Shown in pieces: positions 15,741 through 24,089 of a stretch of DNA of 33,534 nucleotides. Both the position numbers and the translations under genes were made by a program. Every line of letters starts with the position of its first letter. Position 1 is the first letter of the stretch. The notes beneath the pieces are model-generated. The model ran no database searches, had not been told where the DNA came from, and was given only the letters and a program-made list of their open reading frames with translations. Source of the stretch: a virus; the IMG/VR virus record IMGVR_UViG_3300020446_000040, positions 1 to 33,534 of that record; one strand, 5' to 3'.

Positions 15741-16478
15741 TTATAATAAACCTTTATCTATTTTAAACCCCTTTAAAGCCGAATAAATCTTTTTGTATCT
15801 CCTCATTGCCACTCTTATGTCTTTAGTGGTTAATCCAGACAATTCTCTAATATATGCAAGAATCAAATTTTTATTATATTTATTCCCACTTTCAACTTGT
15901 TCAAATATAGTTTCCCAATTATCTAATACTTGCATTAAAGCATTACCTACTGCTAATTCATTTTCACTTAATTTACCGTGTTCTATTTCTGCTTTAATAT
16001 TTGCAGAAATTTCTTTAATAAATTCATCTAATGGCGTTTTATCACCTTCTTCGATTGTGTATTGATAATCATCCATTTCTTCAACGGATTTATAAACATC
16101 ATCATATGCTAAATCTGTTTTCATTCTTTTATCAGATTTAAGTAATTGTCCTAATAAATAATTTTTACAAATAGTTCCAAAATATGAATAAGCTTTTTTT
16201 CCTTGTTCAGGTTCAAACTTATTCATTTTCATTGCTAAAAATGATAGTGTATCTGCATGTAGATCTTCAAACTCCATATCTTTTCTATAGAGTTTATAAC
16301 GTCTAATGATTGATTCTATCATCTTATTAAGTGGAGCACGTAAACTTTTATTGTAAATTTTATTACGTTGGTGTTCATCCTCACAAGTCAAAAATTCCAC
16401 AACTGCTTTTTCCTCTTCAGGTCCGAAATATAAATTAGTGGTTCTTTTCCTACCTCTTTTTTTAATTTCTTCAGACAT
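15741..16478 (-). CDS. Late-transcription sigma factor, gp55-like
   Basis: Directs host RNA polymerase to late promoters. The 245-aa protein is smaller than a housekeeping sigma factor. A region-2-like segment lies around residues 65-120: FEDLHADTLSFLAMKMNKFE, then YSYFGTICKNYLLGQLLKSD. This is the helical -10-recognition region with the aromatic/basic pattern of sigma region 2.3-2.4. The C-terminal AYIRELSGLTTKDIRVAMRR looks like a helix-turn-helix. A T4 gp55 relation is inferred from size, layout and phage context. It abuts the upstream glycosyltransferase (no gap), so it is expressed from the long leftward transcript. Its likely targets are the ATATTTAT motifs catalogued here. Confidence 0.8.
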   Translation of the reverse strand: MSEEIKKRGRKRTTNLYFGPEEEKAVVEFLTCEDEHQRNKIYNKSLRAPLNKMIESIIRRYKLYRKDMEFEDLHADTLSFLAMKMNKFEPEQGKKAYSYFGTICKNYLLGQLLKSDKRMKTDLAYDDVYKSVEEMDDYQYTIEEGDKTPLDEFIKEISANIKAEIEHGKLSENELAVGNALMQVLDNWETIFEQVESGNKYNKNLILAYIRELSGLTTKDIRVAMRRYKKIYSALKGFKIDKGLL

Positions 16479-17276
16479 TTAAGTGGTTTCTACATCGTAT
16501 GTTATTTCTCTATCTTCAGTGAAAAAATATTCTTTTTTAGCTTTATTTACCCAAAATTTACTTTCAAGTACGTTAACAGTGTTTTTATATTCATCAAATA
16601 ATGATCCAGCACGATTATTAATATGTTTATATCCTAACTTAGGAATCACCATAATTTGGACATCTAAGTAACTTAATCTCAATAAAAATTCATAGGTAAA
16701 AGTTAACTTCATATGTTTCTTTAATCCACCATGTTCTTGAAATATTTCTTTATTTACTACCATCCCATCGAAATTGAAATTCTGTATTTTTTGTAAAGTT
16801 TCATTATCTAATAATCCCATATTTTCGGAAACATTTTGTACCCATACATTTTCATTTGTAAAAGATATAAACTCACCTTTTTCATTACATTCAAATACTA
16901 TTGGTAAAAATACTCCAACTTCAGGATATGATTCTCTATATTTTACAACATTATCAAACCATATTGGTGATAATACATCATCATACTCTAGAAAAGAAAA
17001 ATAGTTACTAGTAGATTGTTCTACACCATAATTTATTTGTGATTGAAAATCATAATTACCTGTTTCATTTTCAATAACTTTTGTAATTTTTTTAATTTTA
17101 CCATAATCAAAAGAATCTAAAAATTTAATTAACTTTTTATCGTTTGAACGTACAATTAAAACTTCATCTGGTAAAATCTTTTGTTCAATTATACTATTGA
17201 TTGCTTTTTCAAAATATTCACTAACACTATCATCTAATTTATGTATAGGAATAATTAAACTAATATCTGTTTTCAT
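16479..17276 (-). CDS. GT2-type glycosyltransferase
   Basis: 265 aa, GT-A fold. It begins with the family-2 pattern ISLIIPIHKLDDSVSEYFEK and PDEVLIVRSND at 36-46. The metal/nucleotide-sugar site is probably EYDDVLSP at 97-104 (a DxD variant), followed by the acceptor-side region with VNKEIFQEHGGL near 175. Retains the usual domain length for single-domain GT2 enzymes, with no membrane helix, so it probably acts in the cytoplasm on an activated sugar. It directly abuts the sigma-factor gene. Donor and acceptor cannot be told from sequence. Confidence 0.82.
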   Translation of the reverse strand: MKTDISLIIPIHKLDDSVSEYFEKAINSIIEQKILPDEVLIVRSNDKKLIKFLDSFDYGKIKKITKVIENETGNYDFQSQINYGVEQSTSNYFSFLEYDDVLSPIWFDNVVKYRESYPEVGVFLPIVFECNEKGEFISFTNENVWVQNVSENMGLLDNETLQKIQNFNFDGMVVNKEIFQEHGGLKKHMKLTFTYEFLLRLSYLDVQIMVIPKLGYKHINNRAGSLFDEYKNTVNVLESKFWVNKAKKEYFFTEDREITYDVETT

Positions 17277-17286
17277 AACTATTTTT

Positions 17287-18417
17287 TTATTTTGTTGTAA
17301 TTTCTTCTTTTTTATTATTTTTAGTCTCTTTAGCGTCTACCACCCCTAATTCAGTTAATCTTCTACTAAAAATTCTATTATATACTTCTTTAATTTGTTG
17401 TTTACTTTCTTTTTCTGTATATTTGTTTTCGTACTCTTTCATTGTATTTAATACATTTTCAGGTAATGCATCTTCTAAATATAAACCAACCATAGTTGCT
17501 ATCATATCAGGAATTGCATTTAAGTTAGTTACCCACACACCATTATCAATTAATTTAAGTGCACCATTTTCATCACTTTCCCCCATCCATTCTGGTATCA
17601 TTCTCGGTATTTTACCAATAACTGGTGTTTCACTTTTCATTGATTCTAAGGGAAAAGTACCAAAACTAGATAATTCATCTACCCAAACACTTAAAAATGA
17701 TTCGGATAAACTTTTGGCAAACTCTTTTCTAGGTAATCCTGACATATCTCTAAAAGTAATGAAACGATAGTGAGGGTATTTTTGAAAAAATACTTTTACA
17801 ATTTTTAAAATTTCTCTTTTGTCTCTAGCCGATATAGACACTGTAGGTATTTTTGGTTTTTCACTATTTTTAAAGTAATCTGGTATACCAATAGGTATAA
17901 CTTCTGTCACTAAATTTCTAAAGATAGATTCTACATATTTCTTTAAATTTTCATTTGTCGTAATAACCTCATTAATACCAAACGCATTCCAATTTTCACC
18001 AATCTCTAACATTTCAAAAATATATTCATATGATTGTAAGAATACTATTCTTTTACAAGGAAAATTAACAGTTTGTTTCATTATACTTGCAAATGCTTCC
18101 GGAATTATCACAAAATCTTGTGGTCCTACTTGTAAAGTTTGAGATTCTATAGAAACGTGAGGTAGTTCAGCATATTCTTCACCTAACCATTCTGCGATTC
18201 CCATACCTTCTTCATTTCCTCTTAATCTATAATCGTTTTTATCATGTAAAATTTGAGCATTAAACCCAAACTCCCTTAATGTTTTAACATGTTCATAAAT
18301 TGTTGCCACACCTGCGGTGGGATTCCCTTTAGTATCTAAAGTAAAAAAATAGATACCAAAATCTTTGTTTACTATTTTTTGAATAGTGTCTTTTACTGTG
18401 CTTTGATTGTCACTCAT
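17287..18417 (-). CDS. GT-B-type glycosyltransferase (GT1/GT4-like)
   Basis: 376 aa. Two Rossmann-like halves: an N-terminal half with GVATIYEHVKTLREFGFNAQ (residues ~36-55), typical of the family's first helix, and a C-terminal half with SSFGTFPLESMKSETPVIG near 247-265, the E-x7-E-like nucleotide-sugar region of GT4 enzymes. Basic charged tail of ~25 residues (KETKNNKKEE). No membrane segment. The leader before the ATG is an unusual run of A's (minus strand, 18418-18430). Lies in the same leftward transcript as the GT2 gene, 10 bases upstream of it. Substrate unknown. Confidence 0.78.
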   Translation of the reverse strand: MSDNQSTVKDTIQKIVNKDFGIYFFTLDTKGNPTAGVATIYEHVKTLREFGFNAQILHDKNDYRLRGNEEGMGIAEWLGEEYAELPHVSIESQTLQVGPQDFVIIPEAFASIMKQTVNFPCKRIVFLQSYEYIFEMLEIGENWNAFGINEVITTNENLKKYVESIFRNLVTEVIPIGIPDYFKNSEKPKIPTVSISARDKREILKIVKVFFQKYPHYRFITFRDMSGLPRKEFAKSLSESFLSVWVDELSSFGTFPLESMKSETPVIGKIPRMIPEWMGESDENGALKLIDNGVWVTNLNAIPDMIATMVGLYLEDALPENVLNTMKEYENKYTEKESKQQIKEVYNRIFSRRLTELGVVDAKETKNNKKEEITTK

Positions 18418-18439
18418 TTTTTTTGTTTTTTTTTTATTG

Positions 18440-18754
18440 TTATAATTCTTTTAGTATACCCTTCATTAATAAGGTATTAAATGATAATTTAAATGGTATT
18501 GGTAATTGGTTTAGACCTACCATACCTAATTTATCGTCTACTACATCGTTGTAACTCAATACTGCTCCAATTAAATCTCTATACATTTCATATTTGGTGA
18601 CATCTATTTTTAGTGACGATAATGAGTCTTCTTCGTTATTTTCGTTTGGTACTTCTTCACATTTAGTTTCAACACCGTATTGTACTTGTTCTGCTAATTT
18701 ATCGATATCGAAATAAAATTCTTTACCCCCCACATTTAATAAAATATCATCCAT
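18440..18754 (-). CDS. Unknown 104-aa acidic protein
   Basis: No family recognised. N-terminus DDILLNVGGKEFYFDIDKLA looks beta-then-helix. The middle is acidic and Asn-rich (NENNEEDS), and the C-terminal half has YEMYRDLIGAVLSYNDVVDD followed by a hydrophobic segment ending LLMKGILKEL. It lies 22 bases upstream of the GT-B gene and 55 bases after the HAD-like gene, in the same transcript. Function unknown. Confidence 0.7.
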   Translation of the reverse strand: MDDILLNVGGKEFYFDIDKLAEQVQYGVETKCEEVPNENNEEDSLSSLKIDVTKYEMYRDLIGAVLSYNDVVDDKLGMVGLNQLPIPFKLSFNTLLMKGILKEL

Positions 18755-18809
18755 CTTAATCTTTTTTTTTAATGTAAATTATTATTCGAATAAGTAAACC
18801 TTAAATTAC

Positions 18810-19433
18810 TTATATATCTTCATATTCAATTGTTTCAGTACTTAAAATTTTTTCTAACATACTTTTATCTTCTAATAGTTCTTTTAAATCTACTACAGTA
18901 TAATCAGAATTATTATTTTTATTATATGTGTTGATAACCTTTACTGATACTTTATTATTTGGTTTAGTATCTAAAGTTTCAGGAGATGCAGTAATTAATA
19001 CATCTACATGTTCCCACTTATTTACATAATCTCTTACAAACTTAATATTATTAACTTTAGAAGATAGTTTAGATAAGAAAAATAAAGTTGCTGGTTTACT
19101 ATTGTTTAATTCTTTACTAATAATAATGGGGGTATGCCCCATATCTTCTATCATATTATGTAATTGGTTTAAATGTTCAACGGAATTTAATTTTACTTCA
19201 CCCGCATGACCAAATATTTCTAATGAAGCGTCTACATACATAAATTTATTTAATTGTTGAGTACCCCCACTAAATTCGAAATATTTTAATAAATCTAAAT
19301 CTTTAATATCTCTTTCAATTATTTTATTTTCACCTGTTTCTTCATCAATAATTGGGTAATATTTATCATAAACTAATTCAAATTTTGTTATAAAATCTCT
19401 TATAACACCATCTATCGTAATTCCTATTTTCAT
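18810..19433 (-). CDS. HAD-superfamily-like protein (5'-nucleotidase type), nucleophile position altered
   Basis: 207 aa. The N-terminus KIGITIDGVIRDF has the form of HAD motif I of nucleotidase-type enzymes (hhhhDxDGVhxDF). At the position of the nucleophilic Asp there is Thr5, while the second Asp (Asp7) is kept. A motif-II-like strand TPIIISKELNNSKPATLFFL follows near 105-124, and a candidate later motif is in FVRDYVNKWEHVDVLITASP (~132-151). Phage HAD proteins of this kind usually act on nucleotides or serve as DNA end phosphatases. With the nucleophile replaced, this one is probably inactive or works differently. It overlaps the PhoH gene by 4 bases (ATGA), so the two are coupled. Confidence 0.72.
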   Translation of the reverse strand: MKIGITIDGVIRDFITKFELVYDKYYPIIDEETGENKIIERDIKDLDLLKYFEFSGGTQQLNKFMYVDASLEIFGHAGEVKLNSVEHLNQLHNMIEDMGHTPIIISKELNNSKPATLFFLSKLSSKVNNIKFVRDYVNKWEHVDVLITASPETLDTKPNNKVSVKVINTYNKNNNSDYTVVDLKELLEDKSMLEKILSTETIEYEDI

Positions 19434-20179
19434 TGTTCTAATTTTTCAAATACCTCTTCTATTTTTTTTATTATTGGGTTTCTAACTACATCATTAGGAT
19501 TTCTAAGTTGTACACAACCGAATCCTTCAACATCTTTGAATTTATCCAATACTATTTCTAAAGAAGAATCTTTTTTATTTCTTATATCTTTTTGTCTTAC
19601 GTCCCCCATAATAACCATTTTAGAATTATCACCTATTCTAGTCATTAATGTTCTTATGTTATCCATTGATATGTTTTGTGCTTCATCAATTAGTATTATA
19701 GAGTTATCTATACTTCTTCCTCTCGCAAATGCGATGGGAACAATTTCAATAACACCTAATTCAATTAGTTTTTCCATCCTACTTCTACCAATTAATTTTC
19801 TAATATTATCAGTGAAAGATTCCATAATTGGTGCCATTTTATCTTTTAATTCACCCGGTAAATGTCCTATTTCTTCACCTTTTAACGCAGTAATAGATTT
19901 AACTAAAACAATTCTTTTGTATTTAGGTCTAGATTTTATTAATTTAAGTGCTTCTGCACATGATAAAAATGTTTTTCCCGATCCCGGTAATCCACTACAA
20001 ATAGTAATTTCGTTTTGTTTGATTGAATTAACTAATTTTTTTTGATTTTCTGTTTTACACTTAACGTGTACAGAGATGGTTTGGAATACTTTTTCTTCTT
20101 CTACATTATTCCTATTTAGGAATAATTCCATTTCTTCTATCTCTTCTTGTGAAAGTTGTTTGTTCTTTCTTCTACCCAT
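19430..20179 (-). CDS. phoH: PhoH-like ATPase
   Basis: 249 aa P-loop NTPase. Walker A GLPGSGKT at 63-70, Walker B ILIDEAQN at 161-168, and the family's GDVRQKD near 192-198. The helix between (VKSITALKGEEIGHLPGELK) is the conserved PhoH core. PhoH-type proteins are RNA/DNA-associated ATPases of unclear role and are common in phages, including marine and Bacteroidota phages. The N-terminal ~35 residues are charged and specific to this protein. Coupled to the HAD-like gene by a 4-base overlap. Identification is firm, function in infection is not. Confidence 0.92.
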   Translation of the reverse strand: MGRRKNKQLSQEEIEEMELFLNRNNVEEEKVFQTISVHVKCKTENQKKLVNSIKQNEITICSGLPGSGKTFLSCAEALKLIKSRPKYKRIVLVKSITALKGEEIGHLPGELKDKMAPIMESFTDNIRKLIGRSRMEKLIELGVIEIVPIAFARGRSIDNSIILIDEAQNISMDNIRTLMTRIGDNSKMVIMGDVRQKDIRNKKDSSLEIVLDKFKDVEGFGCVQLRNPNDVVRNPIIKKIEEVFEKLEQ

Positions 20180-20238
20180 ATAAAATTATTTTATATTAAT
20201 ATATGGGTAAAATGAAATAAAGTATATGATTAATTATA

Positions 20239-20290
20239 TTTTTTTATTATTAAATAACCAATCATCTATATAGGTTTCTTTAATTTCCAT
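20239..20290 (-). other. Possible 17-18-codon reading frame in the gap before phoH
   Basis: The 115-base gap between phoH and the GT8-like gene holds a minus-strand ATG at 20288-20290, starting with MEIKETYIDDWLF and ending after about 18 codons. It lies 4 bases after the stop of the GT8-like gene. It may be a tiny peptide, a remnant of a longer gene, or chance. The rest of the gap is AT-rich with no hairpin or promoter I recognise. Confidence 0.2.
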
Positions 20291-20294
20291 AATA

Positions 20295-21113
20295 TTAAAT
20301 ATTTTTAAAAAAGTTTTCCATATACTTCAACTCTACAAGAGGATAGCTAGTATTAATTTTTTTAAAAACACTATCATTTTTTACTTCACAATAAAATTTA
20401 TAATGATTTTTATAATTATCTTTAACTATCTGATTTTTAACTGCTGGTGGTAAATTACTTTTGTACCCCCTCCAAATACCTAAATGTAATCCGTGATGTG
20501 GTCCACTCCCTCCTATATCTATTTTAAATTTATTTTGAGGTAATTTACCTATACCTTTGTTAATTATATCGTATAATAAATGTTCATTTCTGTAACGTTG
20601 GGATAAAGATAGTTTTCTATTTTTTAGTTTTGTTGAGTATTGTTTTATAATATTAGACATTTTTTCATAATATTCTTTAACTTTAAAAAAGTGTAAACCG
20701 GTAAATCTTTTTTGTTTAGGTCTTATAGAATTACTATACGGTAAGTTATTATTTTTTAAATGTGTTATATGGGTTTCTCCGAGTGTAGGGGTTTCTTTAC
20801 ATATTAATATATCTACATCACCAATATACACATAATCAAAATCACTAAATACATCTTCAGGTATTACCCATCTAATAGATTTCAATTTTTGGTTATCTTT
20901 GGGGTATCCCGCAAAAAATCCTTCTTCAATAGAAACTAAATCGTTGTTAATAACATTAATTAATTCTTTAGTCTTTTCAGATAAACTTCCTAAAAATAAA
21001 ACTTTTATAAAATAATTAGGGTAAGATTTAGTTATAAAATAAATAAAATAAGGAATATATTTTTCATAATTTTTATTAACAACTACCGATATACAAATTT
21101 TATTATTCATCAC
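20295..21113 (-). CDS. GT8-like glycosyltransferase
   Basis: 272 aa, GT-A type. Starts with CISVVVNKNYEKYIPYFIYF. The metal-binding DxD is in FDYVYIGDVDILI with Asp99-Val-Asp101, the classical 'YLDxDxL' site of GT8-type retaining transferases. A C-terminal GSGPHHGLHLGIWRG (about 197-211) corresponds to the His/Gly-rich acceptor and second metal site region. No signal peptide. It follows the 302-aa gene after 22 bases in the leftward transcript. Sugar and acceptor unknown. Confidence 0.75.
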   Translation of the reverse strand: MMNNKICISVVVNKNYEKYIPYFIYFITKSYPNYFIKVLFLGSLSEKTKELINVINNDLVSIEEGFFAGYPKDNQKLKSIRWVIPEDVFSDFDYVYIGDVDILICKETPTLGETHITHLKNNNLPYSNSIRPKQKRFTGLHFFKVKEYYEKMSNIIKQYSTKLKNRKLSLSQRYRNEHLLYDIINKGIGKLPQNKFKIDIGGSGPHHGLHLGIWRGYKSNLPPAVKNQIVKDNYKNHYKFYCEVKNDSVFKKINTSYPLVELKYMENFFKNI

Positions 21114-21135
21114 ACTACAAATTTTTTATTTAAGT

Positions 21136-22044
21136 TTAATTTAATATATTATTTTTAACAAATTCTAAAGAAGTATGTTTTTTTGTCCACTCATACTGTT
21201 TTTTTGAAATCGATTTTATTTTATCAGGATTTTCAATAAAATCTTCAATGGTTTTACGTAATTCACTAGGATTAATACTTATACTAGGAGGGTTTTCAAA
21301 AAAAGGTTCAGTGATTAATTGTGGTGAGCTAGTAATAAGTACATTTTTAACTAACATAGCCTCTAAACCTGATTTACCAATACCACCCTTAAAACCTAAT
21401 AATTTTTTAGACAAAGAAGTAGATACCATTTGATCTATAAAAATATGTGTTTTTTCTTTAATTTTTATACAATCACTCCATTTTTTATCTCTAATCACTA
21501 TTAGTTTTTGATCGTGTAAAGTTCTTTTAATAAATTTAGTACCTTTTAAGTTACTAGAGTATTTTAAACCTGGAGAATGAGAAAAAGTAAGTTCCTCATA
21601 TTTTTGTATTTCTTTATCTAATGGTATTCCTATGTGTTGAAAATATGGTTTATATTTAATAGATTTATCCAAAAAAGGTATTTTATCAGGCATTATTAAT
21701 ACTTTTACATTAGGGTTATTTTTTAAAATATTATTAACTCTTTTATTTTTCTTTAAAAATCTACCATCACTTATTACTATTATTAATTCTTTATTCTTAA
21801 ATTTTTTTAATTCTATATTATCTAAAGATATTGCACCAAAAATAATTATTCTTTTAGAATTTTTTAATAAGTTAACACATAATTTAGTATTCTTTTCATA
21901 AAAAAATTTATTTTTAATCATAGAATCAAAATCTCTTCTTACCGACCTAACTAATATTGTACAACTATTTTCTATGTGGTTAGCAATAAAACTTATACCC
22001 CCATAGGAAGAGTCGTTAGAAAATAAAACTGTTTCTACCGACAT
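21136..22044 (-). CDS. Glycosyltransferase-like protein (GT-B C-terminal domain)
   Basis: 302 aa, very Lys/Ile/Asn-rich. The C-terminal half holds LLGFKGGIGKSGLEAMLVKN followed by VLITSSPQLI, which resembles the nucleotide-sugar loop (G..GxxxLEAM) of GT1/GT4 enzymes, then the family-typical final helix with ENPDKIKSISKKQYEW. The N-terminal half has short Rossmann-type strands (RIIIFGAIS; ELIIVISDG) but is shorter than usual, so the donor-binding half is clearer than the acceptor half. It is 3 bases from the LpxD-like gene. A glycosyltransferase role is likely, specificity unknown. Confidence 0.65.
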   Translation of the reverse strand: MSVETVLFSNDSSYGGISFIANHIENSCTILVRSVRRDFDSMIKNKFFYEKNTKLCVNLLKNSKRIIIFGAISLDNIELKKFKNKELIIVISDGRFLKKNKRVNNILKNNPNVKVLIMPDKIPFLDKSIKYKPYFQHIGIPLDKEIQKYEELTFSHSPGLKYSSNLKGTKFIKRTLHDQKLIVIRDKKWSDCIKIKEKTHIFIDQMVSTSLSKKLLGFKGGIGKSGLEAMLVKNVLITSSPQLITEPFFENPPSISINPSELRKTIEDFIENPDKIKSISKKQYEWTKKHTSLEFVKNNILN

Positions 22045-22047
22045 AAT

Positions 22048-22932
22048 TTATTTTTTAATTATTTTTGCTGGTGTTCCAACATAAGTATTATTAGAATCTG
22101 CATTACTATTTAGAAAAGAATTAGCCCCTAAAGTAACATTAGAACCTACATTCATACCATTTTTTAAAGATGCGTTTATACCACAATAAAAATTCTCACC
22201 TATTGTATTAGAACCAGCAACTACACAATGTGAAGTAAATAGTGAATTTTCACCTATTATACAATTATGTCCAATGTTAGTATAAGAACCTAATTTACAA
22301 CCTTTTTTAATAATAGTATTTTCTAATGCACCCTTTTTAATATCACTATGTGAACCAATTTCTACATTATCTTCTATTATAAGCCCCCCTATCTGAGGAA
22401 ATCTAATCCACTCATCATTTGTGTTTTTTTCAAATCCCATACCGTTAGTACCTAAACAGGAATTTTCTCTTATTATACAATTTTCACCAATAGTAACATT
22501 ACTATGGATAACTACGTTAGGATATAGTATCGTACCTTCACCTATAATAACATTTTTAGAAATATGAACGTTATCCATTATTGTAATATTAGGTGAATTA
22601 TTTTTATGATAGTCAACATAGTTTGTGGGATTAATTTTTTCCTCAACTAATTTTAAAATTAAAATATAAGTTAACCTAGAGGTAGTTTCCTCACAAACTA
22701 AATGAATAATATTTGGGTTTAATTTTTTAAGTTTTTTTAGTGTGTTATAATCACGCTCACTAATAATTAAAATTCCGTTAACAAAATTATTATAAAAACT
22801 AATATTTTTAACCCAATATAAACAATCTTCAGATGTATCTTCTTTTTTACCAATTCTAAGATTTTCAAAAACACATTCATCTTTAAATTTTACATTACCT
22901 AGTTTTAATATGTCCTTAACTTTTACTTTCAT
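22048..22932 (-). CDS. LpxD-like sugar N-acyltransferase, left-handed beta-helix
   Basis: LpxD adds an acyl chain to the free 2-amino group of an acylated UDP-glucosamine in lipid A synthesis. The 294-aa product (start MKVKVKDIL chosen because it overlaps the upstream gene by only 17 bases; a longer frame to 23010 lies inside that gene) has an N-terminal ~110-residue domain with ILIISERDY, like LpxD's uridine-binding domain, then hexapeptide repeats (IIGEG, TIGEN, EIGSH, IIGEN). Diagnostic LpxD features are NGMGF and WIRFPQIGG, the segment EIGSHSDIKKGAL, and NIGHN with His222 at the catalytic-His position. The C-terminus is YVGTPAKIIKK. It differs from cellular enzymes in low-complexity Asn richness. 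Acyl donor and sugar are unknown. Confidence 0.85.
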   Translation of the reverse strand: MKVKVKDILKLGNVKFKDECVFENLRIGKKEDTSEDCLYWVKNISFYNNFVNGILIISERDYNTLKKLKKLNPNIIHLVCEETTSRLTYILILKLVEEKINPTNYVDYHKNNSPNITIMDNVHISKNVIIGEGTILYPNVVIHSNVTIGENCIIRENSCLGTNGMGFEKNTNDEWIRFPQIGGLIIEDNVEIGSHSDIKKGALENTIIKKGCKLGSYTNIGHNCIIGENSLFTSHCVVAGSNTIGENFYCGINASLKNGMNVGSNVTLGANSFLNSNADSNNTYVGTPAKIIKK

Positions 22933-23428
22933 AAAGTTCTTTTTCTTTATGATACTTCTTTGCCGGATTACCAAAGTAAATCCCACTATCCATAATGTCT
23001 TTATTGACAAAAGACAATGAACCTATTGTAGTATTATTTACTATAGAAATACCATGTTGTAAAACACTATTAGTGCCTATGAAACATTTAGCACCAATTT
23101 TAGCACCACCTATTTGTATTTTTCCTGAATCTAAATTATTCGTCATAACTCTAGGACAAACATAAGTATCATCACCAATTTCTACTCCTCTAGCGATTAT
23201 TGAATCATATCTTAGTGTAACTCTATCACCAATCTTACAATTTCCTGAAGTAGAAACTCTAGAATCAATATAACAGTCTTCACCAATGATGGTGTTTTTT
23301 CTAAGTTCTACATAATTTTTAATAATTGTGTTATCACCAATGATAACATCTTCTTCTATCACACAAAAACTTCCTATTTGAACGTTTTCTCCGATAATTG
23401 CTTTTTCTGATATATTATTCATTTTCAT
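22916..23428 (-). CDS. Hexapeptide-repeat acyltransferase (left-handed beta-helix)
   Basis: 170 aa made almost wholly of hexapeptide repeats ([IV]G-x-x-x-x), for example IIGEN, QIGSF, IIGDN, IIGED, KIGDR, EIGDD, KIGAK and TIGSL, ending in the classic IYFGNPAKKYHK. This is the fold of LpxA and of sugar O- and N-acetyltransferases that use acetyl-CoA or acyl carrier protein. There is no LpxD-type N-terminal domain, so it is more like a simple sugar acetyltransferase than LpxA proper. It overlaps the LpxD-like gene by 17 bases and is directly downstream of the deacetylase gene, so it may act on the same sugar. Confidence 0.85.
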   Translation of the reverse strand: MKMNNISEKAIIGENVQIGSFCVIEEDVIIGDNTIIKNYVELRKNTIIGEDCYIDSRVSTSGNCKIGDRVTLRYDSIIARGVEIGDDTYVCPRVMTNNLDSGKIQIGGAKIGAKCFIGTNSVLQHGISIVNNTTIGSLSFVNKDIMDSGIYFGNPAKKYHKEKELYESKS

Positions 23429-23444
23429 AATTTTTTTGTTTTTG

Positions 23445-24089
23445 TTATAGTATCCATCTTATTACTTCAAAACATTCAGCGTATAAAGTATTTATCTGTA
23501 CCCCCCTAGTTCTAGCTAATGACTTTACGAATTCTTCGTTAGCATAGGGTCTATGAGATTGAGATAAGTATTGTTTTATCGCTTCAATTTTTTTATTAAT
23601 GTGTTTTTCCTCTAATTTCATAAAAGAAGTAGTATTAAATGTTAAATTATTCCAAGGTAATTCATACGACAGTAAACTACTAAATTTAAACGCTCTAAAC
23701 CCTTCTTGTGCAATAGTATAATGATCTTGATGTACATCGGTTAATGAAGGTATAAAAACTATATCGGGTTGTATACTCTTTTTGAGTGTTAAAATATCAT
23801 CTAATATTTCTTGTCGTTGGTAATTAAATGTTCTTACGTTATAATCTAAAAGGATTAAATTATCTTTTGGGATACCTAAAACCTTACTAGCTTTTTTAAT
23901 TTCAGTAATTAAAATATCTTCAGGAAATTCTTTTTTAACTGATTGTTTACATGCAGAAAACGCTGCACAATAAACAATATTGCCGTCTTCTATTAACTTA
24001 TTTACTGTTCCACCACAACCAAACTCTAAATCATCAGTATGTGGGGAAAGAACTAAAACTTTTTTATTTTTAATATTCATCGTATACAT
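23445..24089 (-). CDS. PIG-L/LmbE-type N-deacetylase
   Basis: 214 aa. Zinc-dependent deacetylases of this family remove the N-acetyl group from GlcNAc-containing compounds. Motif 1 is VLVLSPHTDDLEFGCGGT with His17, Asp19 and Asp20 (canonical PHPDD; here PHTDD), and the third metal ligand is in DVHQDH at 117-122 (canonical HPDH). The active-site set is complete despite the Pro to Thr and Pro to Gln changes. No signal peptide, so cytoplasmic. The start MYTMN at 24089 overlaps the tri-modular glycosyltransferase by 20 bases; an internal ATG at 24080 is an alternative. Its products could be the free-amine substrates for the two acyltransferases just downstream. Confidence 0.85.
   Translation of the reverse strand: MYTMNIKNKKVLVLSPHTDDLEFGCGGTVNKLIEDGNIVYCAAFSACKQSVKKEFPEDILITEIKKASKVLGIPKDNLILLDYNVRTFNYQRQEILDDILTLKKSIQPDIVFIPSLTDVHQDHYTIAQEGFRAFKFSSLLSYELPWNNLTFNTTSFMKLEEKHINKKIEAIKQYLSQSHRPYANEEFVKSLARTRGVQINTLYAECFEVIRWIL

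Noticed and set aside
22933-23010. Longer LpxD-like start at 23010
   Set aside because: The added residues would lie wholly inside the preceding acyltransferase gene in another frame; the ATG at 22932 leaves a normal short overlap.
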